The translations under genes were made by a program, and so were the position numbers. The notes beneath the pieces were generated by a model. It was not told where the DNA came from. It searched no databases and saw nothing but the letters and a program-made list of their open reading frames with translations. From the NCBI GenBank assembly GCA_001698425.1, contig MBRE01000059.1, forward strand, positions 1 through 64,000: a stretch of DNA of 64,000 bases, given 5' to 3'. This DNA comes from Oscillatoriales cyanobacterium USR001 (GTDB lineage Bacteria > Cyanobacteriota > Cyanobacteriia > Cyanobacteriales > Microcoleaceae). Of this stretch, positions 1 to 7,441 are shown one piece after another (positions within the stretch are counted from its first letter, which is position 1; each line of letters starts with the position of its first letter).

Positions 1-30
1 TTCTCTCTAGTAAGCTAAAGCAACTTTTTT

Positions 31-57
31 AAAGTCGCACTCAGGGAATGCGACTTT
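31..57. terminator. Intrinsic-terminator-like hairpin at left edge
   Basis: AAAGTCGCA at 31-39 pairs perfectly with TGCGACTTT at 49-57 across a 9-nt loop. It lies just beyond the stop of the recombinase gene. On the plus strand it is followed by a T-run, so it is a better terminator for transcription entering from the left than for the recombinase gene. It may lie close to the left end of the prophage. Confidence 0.5.
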
Positions 58-61
58 TTGG

Positions 62-1591
62 CTAATTACTGCGAAACTCCTTTAGCAGTTCCTTGAACAA
101 TAATTTTACTACCCTGGCCATGCACCTCGATCGCGCTTGTCGGGCTAGTGCTCCGGCGATACCCTGCTTGACTTGCTTCATTTGCTTCTGGGTGTTGGTA
201 CTCTTGCGGCGGTTTTTCTCCTCCGCTGCAATTTCTTCCAGCACTCGAATTAATAGGTTTATTTGTGGGTGTCTGACTTTCCGTAGCAGGGGAATTAGTT
301 CTTCACCCTCGTCGCCACTAATTAAATTGATTAGTTCTGCCTGGGTCTTGGAAATATTTTGTTTGTCGCGTTGCAGCTGTTCCCGTAACTTTACTCCTAT
401 TTCATTCGTTAGGACTGATGGGTTAATTGTAGTTTTCTTGATTTTTTCGCCTGTTTTTTTCCCGGCTATCTTCTCCCAGACCTCGCGTTCGTAGGTTAAT
501 CTCGGTTCAATTTTGCACCTTACCCAACACCATAAAGCTGAGCGGGCCATAGCTGATCCTTGTAGTACCATCCCTTGTTTTTGACCGGACGATCGCTGGT
601 GAGGAGCCATACCTAAGCAAGCGTGAAACTCTCGCTCACCCTTGTTCTGTCGCATTGGTTTACCGCTTTCAGTGTTGTTCCGTTTGGTTTCTCGTCGCGG
701 GTTGCCGTTTTCATTTAGGAATTGCTCGAAGGGATAAATTTGACTGAGAATGATTGCGGTTTCAATTGCTCCCATCTGGAATTGATTTTTAAAAACTTTG
801 AGATACTTTTCGTATCTAGGGTGTTGTATTAGTCCTCGTATTTGTCCCTCAACTTGCAGCTTTTCAACTTCCAGTTGACAAATAGCTTGAGCTTTGCTGG
901 CTAAGTAAGTAGAAAATCCTTCGGTTGCAGCGGAACCGATTGAACTAAGTCGAGCTTTTTGATATTCCGTAAATTTTTTCTGCTTACTCATGGTGTTTGG
1001 TTTGAGCCATCCTCCGATGTAAGCCCAAAACATCGGGAAATCACCTGACACAGTGCAGTCTGACTCTACAGACTGCTTTTCGGGCCATTCTACTGCTAAA
1101 GTTGCTCTGGCTTGATTGATTAAAGCTGTTAGCCGTCGCGTCTGACTTTGATATTCCAGATAGCAGTTGTGGATCGTTTGCAAGTGTTCGTCTTTTTGCT
1201 TTAAGAAAGCTCGCTCGTTTAGCAGTTTATCAAAGCAGTAAATTAGGAGCGCTGCTGCATCGAATGGATCTGTTTTATTGTTCCAACCTAGATTAGCTTC
1301 TGCGTAGTGTCGTAAAATGTTGTTACTGACTAAGTGAACTTCAAAGCCGTTCATTTTTAGGTTATCAATCCATACCCGCGAGTCTTTACCTGTAGGCTCA
1401 ATTGCTACTATTGTCCGTCCTGGTGATTTGTAACTGAGTAATTTGGCTAATCCAAATTGGTCGGCCGCCACAAACTCAAACTTAGTTTGATTGACAAACT
1501 TGTTTGGGTCTAGCGGACGTGAATTGGACGCGCAAAAACAGCCTACTCCGCGCCCACAGTCGAAGCCGATTACTTTAATTTCGTTATTCAT
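62..1591 (-). CDS. IS110/Piv-family DEDD recombinase, probable phage integrase
   Basis: A 509-aa protein with an N-terminal RuvC-like DEDD domain: D11 in FDCG, E65 in AIEPTG, and D108 and D111 in KTDPFDAAAL. A C-terminal transposase_20-type domain includes LGMAPHQRSSG around residues 326-336, whose serine corresponds to the essential Ser of IS110 enzymes. Typical IS110 transposases are about 320-400 aa; this one has an insert before the Tnp domain and a C-terminal extension of roughly 140 residues rich in Lys, Arg and Gln. Family members move DNA through a Holliday-like intermediate, and in IS621-type elements use a bridge RNA encoded beside the gene. Piv-like relatives accompany neisserial filamentous prophages, so a role as integrase or invertase here is a reasonable inference. 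No clear Shine-Dalgarno precedes the ATG. Confidence 0.85.
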   Translation of the reverse strand: MNNEIKVIGFDCGRGVGCFCASNSRPLDPNKFVNQTKFEFVAADQFGLAKLLSYKSPGRTIVAIEPTGKDSRVWIDNLKMNGFEVHLVSNNILRHYAEANLGWNNKTDPFDAAALLIYCFDKLLNERAFLKQKDEHLQTIHNCYLEYQSQTRRLTALINQARATLAVEWPEKQSVESDCTVSGDFPMFWAYIGGWLKPNTMSKQKKFTEYQKARLSSIGSAATEGFSTYLASKAQAICQLEVEKLQVEGQIRGLIQHPRYEKYLKVFKNQFQMGAIETAIILSQIYPFEQFLNENGNPRRETKRNNTESGKPMRQNKGEREFHACLGMAPHQRSSGQKQGMVLQGSAMARSALWCWVRCKIEPRLTYEREVWEKIAGKKTGEKIKKTTINPSVLTNEIGVKLREQLQRDKQNISKTQAELINLISGDEGEELIPLLRKVRHPQINLLIRVLEEIAAEEKNRRKSTNTQKQMKQVKQGIAGALARQARSRCMARVVKLLFKELLKEFRSN

Positions 1592-1605
1592 TTTAGTTTG
1601 GTAAA

Positions 1606-1871
1606 AGTTAACTTAATCGTTAACTAACGGGATATTAGTGAGTGGAGATTGACCAGCCTATGAATCCCCAAAGTTCCCATCACTGAGCCTGATTCTCTCT
1701 GAAGGCCTTATTGGTCAATCGGCGCTCGTGCGCGAAAGAGCGAGCCTGAGAAACCGAGAAAGCAACACGGCAAGGTGAGCTTTTTTCCACGTAAAGGCCT
1801 CGCTATCTTTCGTTAATTTGCACGGCAAATGGGAGCTACCCATTCGCGATTCTGCTAACTACTAGCAGAAT
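1606..1871 (-). ncRNA. Structured non-coding segment upstream of recombinase; candidate bridge RNA
   Basis: This segment separates the recombinase from the next gene and is unusually rich in complementary arms: AGTTAAC/GTTAACT (1606-1625); ATTGACCA plus GCCT (1648-1659) pairing with AGGC (1703-1706) and TGGTCAAT (1712-1719); GCTCG/CGAGC (1724-1745); ATTTGC/GCAAAT (1816-1830); ATGGG/CCCAT (1829-1843); and a 9-bp perfect stem at 1849-1871. IS110-family elements of the IS621 type carry a bridge RNA in this 5' position, so a bridge RNA is possible. A phage origin or packaging signal is the alternative. Structure is seen; function is inferred. Confidence 0.4.
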
Positions 1872-1883
1872 TTCGACTGTGGG

Positions 1884-2090
1884 TTATTCAGTCTCATCAG
1901 GCGGTTCAATTCCCATATCTTCAGGTTCTGGCAAGTCGATAAAACGACTGACAAATTCGTAAATCTCACAGGCTTCCTTTTCCACAAATAGTGACCAACC
2001 ATTATCCGTGTCGATGCTGGCGATTAAGCTATTGTTTACTTTGTCGAATCGAAAGTAAACATTGACTTTAACTTCGTTATTTGTTATCAT
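1884..2090 (-). CDS. Small acidic protein of unknown function
   Basis: 68 aa, not recognised. The N-terminal half has an alternating beta-like pattern (VKVNVYFRFD) and the end is acidic (PEPEDMGIEPPDETE). It lies in the small-gene block between the repressor and the recombinase, in the same direction as its neighbours. The 9-bp stem-loop at 1849-1871 lies just after the stop codon. It could be a phage regulatory or DNA-mimic-like protein, but nothing seen proves this. Confidence 0.55.
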   Translation of the reverse strand: MITNNEVKVNVYFRFDKVNNSLIASIDTDNGWSLFVEKEACEIYEFVSRFIDLPEPEDMGIEPPDETE

Positions 2091-2165
2091 AATTTTGGTT
2101 TATTTTGTTCTTTGATCGGGACAAAATGGTTGTTTGGTAGCTGGTAAATTGATACCAGCTATTTT

Positions 2166-2372
2166 TTATTCTTCTGGGTAATTTTCCTCCATGAATTCTG
2201 TAATTTCTTTGACTTTGCCGTTTGCATAGAATTTGGTTGCTTCTTCTAGTGTTTGTTTTTGAAGTTTTATTTGCTCTGTTTTGCTTTTAGCTAATTTTTT
2301 TGCTAAAAGTGCGATGCAGATCATTGATACAACTACTTCTTCAAAGGGTTCTATTTCGTTTTTATTTTTCAT
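2166..2372 (-). CDS. Small helical protein of unknown function
   Basis: 68 aa, predicted mostly helical and charged (KLAKSKTEQIKLQKQTLEEA), ending in an acidic tail. A hydrophobic stretch (VVVSMICIALLAKKLA, near residues 13-28) could be a short membrane segment, with the rest a soluble helix. It is in the same orientation as the small genes on both sides and belongs to the accessory block of the prophage. Not recognised. Confidence 0.5.
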   Translation of the reverse strand: MKNKNEIEPFEEVVVSMICIALLAKKLAKSKTEQIKLQKQTLEEATKFYANGKVKEITEFMEENYPEE

Positions 2373-2441
2373 TGGTTGTCCTGTTGGTTTGATTAGAGTA
2401 GATCAACTGGTAAATTGAAGAAATTTACCAGTTGTTTTTAA

Positions 2442-2879
2442 TTAGTCTTCTTCGTATTCTCCCTCCTCATCATCAAATAATTCTGTTCTTTCTTTTACTT
2501 CTTCTACTTCTGCTTCCAATGCAGGGTAGGTGATTTTTTTCAGATCCATGATCACTCCAAAATTGTCGGGTTCTATTCCAAACTGTCTCAATGCGTTTTC
2601 TAGCGTTTTTATCTTTTTTGTCCTCTTTTTTAACTTTTCTTCCAGTTTTTCTAGTTCTTGTTGCTTTCTTTTCACAGCTTTTGTTAGCTGTTTTAACTCT
2701 GGAAGCATTTCTCCGTCTGCTTCAAGCATTTTGAGTGTTTCGTTTATTTCTTCTCGGACTATTATTAGTCCTTCTTTTGTTTTTTGATTGTCAACCTCCC
2801 ATTCAAATTGGATTTCTCCTTCTGTCTCGAACCAGTCATCTTTGTAGTAGATTACTGGTATTTTTGTTGTGATTTTCAT
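2442..2879 (-). CDS. Coiled-coil protein of unknown function
   Basis: 145 aa. A Lys/Glu/Leu-rich heptad region around residues 45-95 strongly suggests a coiled coil; the C-terminus is acidic (DDEEGEYEED). The N-terminal 35 residues look like a small beta structure (KITTKIPVIYYKDDW). It sits between two other small same-strand genes in the prophage. No family recognised; the coiled coil suggests a structural or interaction role. Confidence 0.6.
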   Translation of the reverse strand: MKITTKIPVIYYKDDWFETEGEIQFEWEVDNQKTKEGLIIVREEINETLKMLEADGEMLPELKQLTKAVKRKQQELEKLEEKLKKRTKKIKTLENALRQFGIEPDNFGVIMDLKKITYPALEAEVEEVKERTELFDDEEGEYEED

Positions 2880-2905
2880 TGTTTTGTTTTCTCCTTTGGT
2901 TTTGG

Positions 2906-3154
2906 TTAATTTGCTTTAGCTATTGCTTCCAGAATTGTTCGCCAAATTACTGGATGTTTCTGTTCCGATCCGATAGGTCGGATCGACCAACTGCCTCTAT
3001 CCCATTCGAGCCATAGGTATCGTTCGTGCTTGGACTTTTCAATTCGCCAGAGACGGAGTTCTCCTTCTCTGATTAATTTGTATCCAAGCGCCAACAATCG
3101 ACTGCGAATGAGCACGAGTTCTTTAAACATTCGCGTGCGTTCGATCGCGTTCAT
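2906..3154 (-). CDS. Small basic protein of unknown function
   Basis: 82 aa, rich in Arg and Trp, with a predicted helix-then-beta layout. It is the first gene of the minus-strand block that runs to the recombinase, and its start faces the regulatory region shared with the divergent XRE repressor. In temperate elements this position is often held by an early-expressed regulator (Cro- or excisionase-like), but there is no recognisable HTH. Function unknown. Confidence 0.55.
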   Translation of the reverse strand: MNAIERTRMFKELVLIRSRLLALGYKLIREGELRLWRIEKSKHERYLWLEWDRGSWSIRPIGSEQKHPVIWRTILEAIAKAN

Positions 3155-3478
3155 TGCTGAGTTAGTTGTTAACTGTTAGCTATTCAATTGTTTGGTCAAA
3201 GGAACTTCGCCCGCAGTACGTTGCGGGAGTGGCTTCTGTTGTCTTGCAGGTTGGCAAGAGAGAAGCTGTGGGACGGTGTTGGTCGTCCCTAGCAACTAGC
3301 AATTGGTGGATCAGATCAGTCGGTCGTGTTCTGTAAACTGCACTCATGGCGCTTTGCGATGCTCGTCATACCATGTCCGGCTCGTTTGGCGATTTTTGTG
3401 TTGTTTACTCACTAGAAACAGTTTCTAGCAAAATTTTCAATTTGTCAAGTAATTGTTTCTAGTAATTGTTGCTATTTT
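3155..3478. other. Divergent intergenic region with three consecutive strong hairpins
   Basis: 324 bp without a gene, between the divergent 82-aa gene and the XRE repressor. Three perfect or near-perfect hairpins lie in a row: CCCGCA/TGCGGG (3210-3227), CTTCT+TCTTGC/GCAAGA+AGAAG (3233-3265) and GGGACG/CGTCCC (3270-3289). They lack T-runs, so they are not typical terminators. In filamentous phages the intergenic region carries the packaging signal and replication hairpins, which is the most attractive reading here. The repressor operator lies at its right end. Confidence 0.5.
3412..3470. promoter_or_regulatory. Probable operator of the XRE repressor
   Basis: A perfect palindrome CTAGAAACAGTTTCTAG occupies 3412-3428. 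A second half-site GTTTCTAG is at 3455-3462, inside two exact copies of AGTAATTGTT (3448-3457 and 3461-3470). All lie within 70 bp upstream of the repressor ATG. Paired dyads in front of a HTH_3 repressor typically mediate autoregulation and block the divergent promoter. Binding by this particular repressor is inferred from position. Confidence 0.6.
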
Positions 3479-3760
3479 ATGAAAAAGGGTCATTACCAGT
3501 CAGAACAATTGGATGAGGGTTCTCCGTTGAAAAAATTTAGGGAGGAGTTAGATATTTCGCAGGAAGAGTTTGCTCGAATTATTGGTGTTTCTTCTAAGTC
3601 GGTTAGTAACTGGGAAAGGGGTGTTACTCCTGCAACTTTGGGAATTTCTCAAATTAAAGCTTTAGATCGTTTGCTTAGGTCTAAAGGAAAGTCAATTAGT
3701 GAGTTGCCTGATAGTTTTGGTCCTTCTAAACCGACTGGTAGTTTATCGCCGGGGGAATAA
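3479..3760 (+). CDS. XRE-family (HTH_3) transcriptional regulator, probable prophage repressor
   Basis: 93 aa. The helix-turn-helix lies at residues 18-60: FREELDISQEEFARIIGVSS followed by the recognition helix KSVSNWERGV, a textbook Cro/cI-like signature. No peptidase or dimerisation domain follows; the Pro/Ser-rich tail is short. It reads opposite to almost all other genes of the element, as expected for a lysogeny repressor, and a palindromic operator lies immediately upstream. It most likely controls the recombinase-side block and its own gene. Confidence 0.85.
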   Translation: MKKGHYQSEQLDEGSPLKKFREELDISQEEFARIIGVSSKSVSNWERGVTPATLGISQIKALDRLLRSKGKSISELPDSFGPSKPTGSLSPGE

Positions 3761-3820
3761 AGTATGTGATCGTGTGATCGCTTGGTGCAAGTTTCACTCT
3801 TCTTAAGGGGGTGGGTCCGG

Positions 3821-3837
3821 GAGGGGGAAACCCCCTC
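3821..3837. terminator. Very GC-rich hairpin downstream of repressor
   Basis: GAGGGGG/CCCCCTC, seven perfect GC-rich pairs around an AAA loop, 60 bp after the repressor stop, followed by a run of eight G at about 3853-3860. There is no T-run directly after the stem, but a T-rich hairpin-like repeat (two GACC..GGTCTTT units, 3866-3897) follows. Together they probably end repressor transcription. The G-run could also influence single-strand replication. Confidence 0.45.
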
Positions 3838-3976
3838 ATGCGCGAGATTGTGAGGGGGGGGCGGCGACCTAGGTCTTTGTGTCGACCGAGGTCTTTTTCG
3901 CCGGCCTCTCCGAACAATTGAGCCGGTTATTTCTGCCGATAGTCCCTTTGACTGTGACTGTGATCGACTAAGTTAA

Positions 3977-4034
3977 ATCCCATGATACGCATCATGGGAT
4001 TCAAACATTCAAACATTTAAGCATCTAAATGTTT
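3977..4034. promoter_or_regulatory. Two inverted repeats upstream of the 145-aa gene
   Basis: ATCCCATGAT/ATCATGGGAT (3977-4000, 4-nt loop) is a perfect 10-bp dyad. AAACATTT/AAATGTTT (4011-4034, 8-nt loop) is a second, ending 10 bp before the ATG at 4045. The rest of 3761-4044 has only the GC-rich hairpin above. They are likely operators or RNA hairpins that control translation of the downstream gene. Confidence 0.45.
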
Positions 4035-4044
4035 AGAGCTAACT

Positions 4045-4482
4045 ATGAAGCAGTTAACTTTGTTCGATCTTACTCCCTACCACAAAAGCTCGTCACCCCT
4101 ATCTAATTACGATATTGAGGATGGTTACGAGCAGGATGATCTCGTTGCTCGTTTTAATTCGATAACACGCTCTAAGCCTTGTTCTAAGTCTGTTATCGAA
4201 TTATCTGTTTCTTCTCCTGAGTTTGTTATCGAATTATCTGGGACTATTGATGCTGTTAGTTGTTATCGTCCTGGTGGTACTGCTAAGGGTCAGCATGAAT
4301 ATTTCAGATTTTCCTACCGTGACGGTAGCCGTGTTCGTCACCGTCATATCCCCGGTGGCAATGTCTCCAGTTTGATCGCTCAGTCCAGGGCCGATCGAGT
4401 TCGGAAGGCGATTGTCTCTGGGAGTTCTACTTCCCAGGTTTTGGAGTTAATCCGTAGTTTCCGGCGTTCTTCCCCCCTCTAA
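4045..4482 (+). CDS. Basic prophage protein of unknown function
   Basis: 145 aa. The C-terminal half contains YFRFSYRDGSRVRHRHIPGGN, a short three-stranded pattern resembling the arm-type or AP2-like DNA-binding modules found at the start of some recombinases, followed by a basic helix. The middle holds an internal repeat (VIELS twice, residues 51-55 and 62-66) that reflects a near-exact nucleotide repeat. It reads in the same direction as the repressor. A DNA-binding accessory role is possible but unproven. Confidence 0.6.
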   Translation: MKQLTLFDLTPYHKSSSPLSNYDIEDGYEQDDLVARFNSITRSKPCSKSVIELSVSSPEFVIELSGTIDAVSCYRPGGTAKGQHEYFRFSYRDGSRVRHRHIPGGNVSSLIAQSRADRVRKAIVSGSSTSQVLELIRSFRRSSPL

Positions 4483-4904
4483 AAAAAATCTCTCCAGCGC
4501 AGAATTTCGCGGCCTGGTCCAGTCGAGAGAATTTTTTCATCGATCGAATCTCTTCCAGGCCTGCGAAATACGAAGCGTCCAGTCGAAAAATTTGTCCGTG
4601 CGATCGCTTTTGGATCGGTGAGGGGGTTTTCCGTGCGATCGCTGTTGGAACTTCCGTTATGGGTGTTTTACCTTTTCCCTAACAACTTGACCACAATCAA
4701 GTAACAGCAAATTGTTGTAAAAGCAATCAGCATAACTTCTGTAAATCTCGGAATAGGGATGCAGAAAAATCCTTGCATAAAATTTGAGCTAAAATTCCTT
4801 CTATTCTAATTTGTATGCTACGCGAGTGCAAGGCCCGTCAGGGCCGTCTCTGTGTGCGTATACTTAACTTGATAATATAGAAACAAGTCTCGCGGACTCA
4901 ACAG
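4483..4904. other. Intergenic region with long hairpin, direct repeats and a pC194-like nick motif
   Basis: 422 bp without a gene between convergent genes. It holds an extended imperfect stem (ATTTCGCGGCCTGG at 4504-4517 against CCAGGCCTGCGAAAT at 4555-4569, with GAGAGA/TCTCTT inside), two copies of TCCGTGCGATCGCT (about 4597 and 4630) that contain the only two HIP1 octamers seen in this part of the element, a GGCCC/GGGCC hairpin at 4832-4845, and CTTGATAATA at 4868-4877. The last is identical to the core around the leading-strand nick of pC194/pUB110-type replicons. This is my best candidate for the replication origin region. Confidence 0.5.
4868..4877 (+). other. Candidate rolling-circle double-strand origin nick site
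   Basis: CTTGATAATA matches the conserved nick region of pC194/pUB110 plasmids, where cleavage occurs within CTTG^ATA. The element encodes a Rep of exactly this family about 1.2 kb away. One difficulty is that the motif reads on the plus strand while Rep is on the minus strand; in classic plasmids both share one strand. A 10-mer match in AT-rich DNA is suggestive only. Confidence 0.4.
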
Positions 4905-6053
4905 TTAAAATTTCATTTTCTCAAACCTAACTAAAATTGAATCGCTGGGAGCTACTTCTTTACCTCCTAAAATTTTGGCTAGTAATTCGCATACTTCTTC
5001 CGTTCCGGCTGGTAAGTATCCTTGTATTAGTATTTTTACTATTGATTCTATAGTTAATTTTTTTGGCCAATCTTCCTCTGAATATGATTGGTAAAGGTAG
5101 CAATTTTTATTATATGTTATTAATTTTGAGTTGAAGGGTTCGCAATAGCTAAACTTTCTTCTATTTTCCCATAGTTTCTTTAACTTTAACGGTCTTAAAT
5201 AGTCGTTGCTTTGATAAGTGCGCTGCGCTGCTAGTTGTTTCACTATTTTTCTGAGAATTGTAATTAACATAGGTAACTTTTTTTTGGGGCGTTGGTTAGT
5301 TATTTTATTTACTGGTTTTGGTGGTAGTCTTTCGATTTCTACATCATTTCCTCGATTTTTAAAGGTAATTTTATTGTAGTATTTTATATTACTTTGTTGA
5401 TTCACGATATCGCTGAAGCTATCGAATGCTTGGAAAAATTCTCGTTTAGCACAAGTTAGCTCTTTTTCTATTATTTTAAATGCTTTAGCTTTGGTGAAAA
5501 TTTGGAAGATTTGATACCTTTTTGGGCTATCAAACCATATTTCAAATTGGTCAACGTCAAAGTGTAGGTATTTTTCCTTAATTAATTCTGGATCACCGTT
5601 CTCTGTTCTCTTGGTTTTGCCATCGCAGAATACTATTGTATTGGTGATGTCTCTCAAAAATTTCTGGACTCTTCCTAGTGAGTGTGCTACATAGAGTAGT
5701 TCAATTCCTCTCCGTCTGCATTGGTTAAATCGCGATATTAGGTATCGAATTTTTGCGTTTCCTTCCGTGCTATCACCTAGAAAGATAGCGATTTCGTCCA
5801 GACATACTACTGAATCTGGGATAGTTAAAATGTAGTCGATTGATTCTGGAACAAATAGGATTTCCCCGCACTTAATCATAGTATGTAGGTTTTTTAGGTT
5901 GTGACCTCTGGCAAAATATTCTAGGTACTCTATGTTTAGCTGATAGTTTACTACTAATCGCTTTCCATATTTCATTGCCAAATTTAACCCTAGCCAGGTC
6001 ATTTGTAGTGTTTTCCCTTTTCCTTGGTGTCCTATTATTCCGGTAATTGCCAT
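4905..6053 (-). CDS. Zot/pI-like phage assembly ATPase
   Basis: 382 aa from the ATG at 6053; a GTG ten codons upstream is possible but less likely. The Walker A GHQGKGKT is at residues 8-15, Walker B is VVCLDEIAIFLG, and RGIELLYVAHSLGRV resembles the sensor region of Zot proteins. In inoviruses the Zot/pI protein drives extrusion of the virion through the envelope. Most pI proteins have a transmembrane segment after the ATPase; I see none that is clear here, only a basic region near residues 250-290, so membrane attachment may depend on a partner. The start overlaps the end of Rep by 19 bp, indicating one transcript. Confidence 0.85.
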   Translation of the reverse strand: MAITGIIGHQGKGKTLQMTWLGLNLAMKYGKRLVVNYQLNIEYLEYFARGHNLKNLHTMIKCGEILFVPESIDYILTIPDSVVCLDEIAIFLGDSTEGNAKIRYLISRFNQCRRRGIELLYVAHSLGRVQKFLRDITNTIVFCDGKTKRTENGDPELIKEKYLHFDVDQFEIWFDSPKRYQIFQIFTKAKAFKIIEKELTCAKREFFQAFDSFSDIVNQQSNIKYYNKITFKNRGNDVEIERLPPKPVNKITNQRPKKKLPMLITILRKIVKQLAAQRTYQSNDYLRPLKLKKLWENRRKFSYCEPFNSKLITYNKNCYLYQSYSEEDWPKKLTIESIVKILIQGYLPAGTEEVCELLAKILGGKEVAPSDSILVRFEKMKF

Positions 6054-6907
6054 TGTTTTACATTCCAGCTGTTTGTTTTCCACTCTATTTTAAAGTCTGG
6101 TTTACCTTGTCTTTCTTGACTTTCAAATTTTTCCCCTCTCTCTATTTTGTCCAAGTCTTCTTGTTTAACTTTCATTTTCCCTCCGCGACTGTAACTGTGA
6201 ATTCCATCTAGCTCTTTATCTAAAATTTCTAGGATTTTTCCGTTGCAGTATGCTGATGGTTTGGTTATGTATTTTGTACATTCCATCAGACCGTTTCCTT
6301 TTACTTTTGATATCCAAGTAATTGGAGTGTAATCTAAATTAAGACTATATTTCCATCTATCACTAAACCATGTATTAGGTTTGTATTTTTCTTTAAAGTA
6401 GTTTTCTTCAGTTTGTAGCAGTATGTGGTAATGTGGATGTCCCTTGCCTTCTTGGTCTACAGAAATTTCTAACGATCGCAGATATCCTATAAAGCAATCG
6501 TTCTTTGCTGATTTCCAGAATTTAGACCAACCTTCGCTCATTAATTCAGTTGTTTTTCTAAGTTCTGATAGTTCGCAGTTTTTTATTGTAAGTGTCAATA
6601 GCAAGTAATTGCTTTCTATTAATATTGATTTTTTTAGTAATGCTCTCAGCTTAAAACTTTTTAATAATTGACACATTGGACAATGCCTTTGCTTGCATTG
6701 GCTCCATGAATTTACTGAATAGAATTTTAATCCTGACTCTTCTTCTACTTTTGAAATATAAAATTCATTTGAACAGTTTAGCATTCTTTCACATTTTATT
6801 GTCTTGCCTAACTCATAGTACATTTTTGCTACAAAAATCGACTGCTGCTTCCTTTGCCTCAGTCGTTGGTGTAAATTTGACAGTTTAAATGGGTGTGATT
6901 CTATCAT
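6035..6907 (-). CDS. rep: HUH rolling-circle replication initiator, Rep_1 (pC194/pUB110) family
   Basis: 290 aa. A zinc-binding-like cluster CKQRHCPMC (residues 71-79) is followed by motif I LTLTIKN (104-110), the metal-binding HUH motif HPHYH (157-161), and the catalytic region ECTKYITK with E209 and Y213. Spacing and flanking residues (YTPITWISKVKG) match Rep_1 proteins closely. Rep nicks one strand at the double-strand origin and starts rolling-circle replication. Its ATG follows the stop of the upstream gene directly (TAAATG), and it overlaps zot downstream. In inoviruses both Rep_trans/Rep_1 and other Rep families occur. Confidence 0.9.
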   Translation of the reverse strand: MIESHPFKLSNLHQRLRQRKQQSIFVAKMYYELGKTIKCERMLNCSNEFYISKVEEESGLKFYSVNSWSQCKQRHCPMCQLLKSFKLRALLKKSILIESNYLLLTLTIKNCELSELRKTTELMSEGWSKFWKSAKNDCFIGYLRSLEISVDQEGKGHPHYHILLQTEENYFKEKYKPNTWFSDRWKYSLNLDYTPITWISKVKGNGLMECTKYITKPSAYCNGKILEILDKELDGIHSYSRGGKMKVKQEDLDKIERGEKFESQERQGKPDFKIEWKTNSWNVKQWQLPE

Positions 6908-7411
6908 TTAAGTAGGTTTTGGTACTAATTTGAATGGCTCAAATATTGAGGTTAGTCCAGCGTTTCCTGGTTCTGATGCACAGTATAAGAGCTTTAGTTC
7001 TTCATAGATTGTAAGCTTGTTTTTATCCTCTTTGTCGAAGCTTCCAGATTTTGGTTGTGAACAATAAGCTAACCAGTATTCGTCGCCTATTTTTAGGTTT
7101 TTTACTAGCTCTGACTCCATTGAAAATTTCTTTGAGAATGGCATTAACTCATTGTTAATGCCATTATACAATGTGAGTCGGCGGATTCCGCTTGGCATCA
7201 CGTACTCGCCTGTTGAGACTGTCATCGAATTTAATAGAAAAAAACCTTTTGCTGAGATTGTGTATCCGTTTTCTGTTTCCTCTTCTGGTACTATTGATAG
7301 TAATTGCCCAAAGGCAAAGCTAACTGGTGCGAAACCTTCAATTTTAGACTTTTTGATGTTGCCTTTTTCGTCGTATCTTGCTTTTAGTTTTGTGTTGAAT
7401 ATTACAGCCAT
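6908..7411 (-). CDS. Possible ssDNA-binding protein of the phage replication module
   Basis: 167 aa, mainly beta-strand pattern with no membrane segment or signal. It lies immediately upstream of rep (no intergenic base) in an operon with rep and zot, the place where filamentous phages encode the gene V-type ssDNA-binding protein that coats viral strands. No sequence signature of SSB is recognisable, so this is a positional inference; length is greater than M13 pV (87 aa) but similar to some inovirus SSBs. Could be an unrelated replication accessory. Confidence 0.55.
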   Translation of the reverse strand: MAVIFNTKLKARYDEKGNIKKSKIEGFAPVSFAFGQLLSIVPEEETENGYTISAKGFFLLNSMTVSTGEYVMPSGIRRLTLYNGINNELMPFSKKFSMESELVKNLKIGDEYWLAYCSQPKSGSFDKEDKNKLTIYEELKLLYCASEPGNAGLTSIFEPFKLVPKPT

Positions 7412-7441
7412 AGTGGTTTGAGGGTGATTTTCTGTATTGTA

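Noticed and set aside
62..1591. Simple IS110 insertion sequence unrelated to the phage genes
   Set aside because: Not excluded completely, but the gene is at the end of a block of small same-strand genes that continues to the repressor. DEDD recombinases accompany other filamentous prophages, so I treat it as part of the element.
3726..3917. 63-codon minus-strand frame rich in Pro, Arg and Gly
   Set aside because: It overlaps the GC-rich hairpin and G-run and the end of the XRE gene, with low-complexity composition. It reads as an artefact of non-coding structure.
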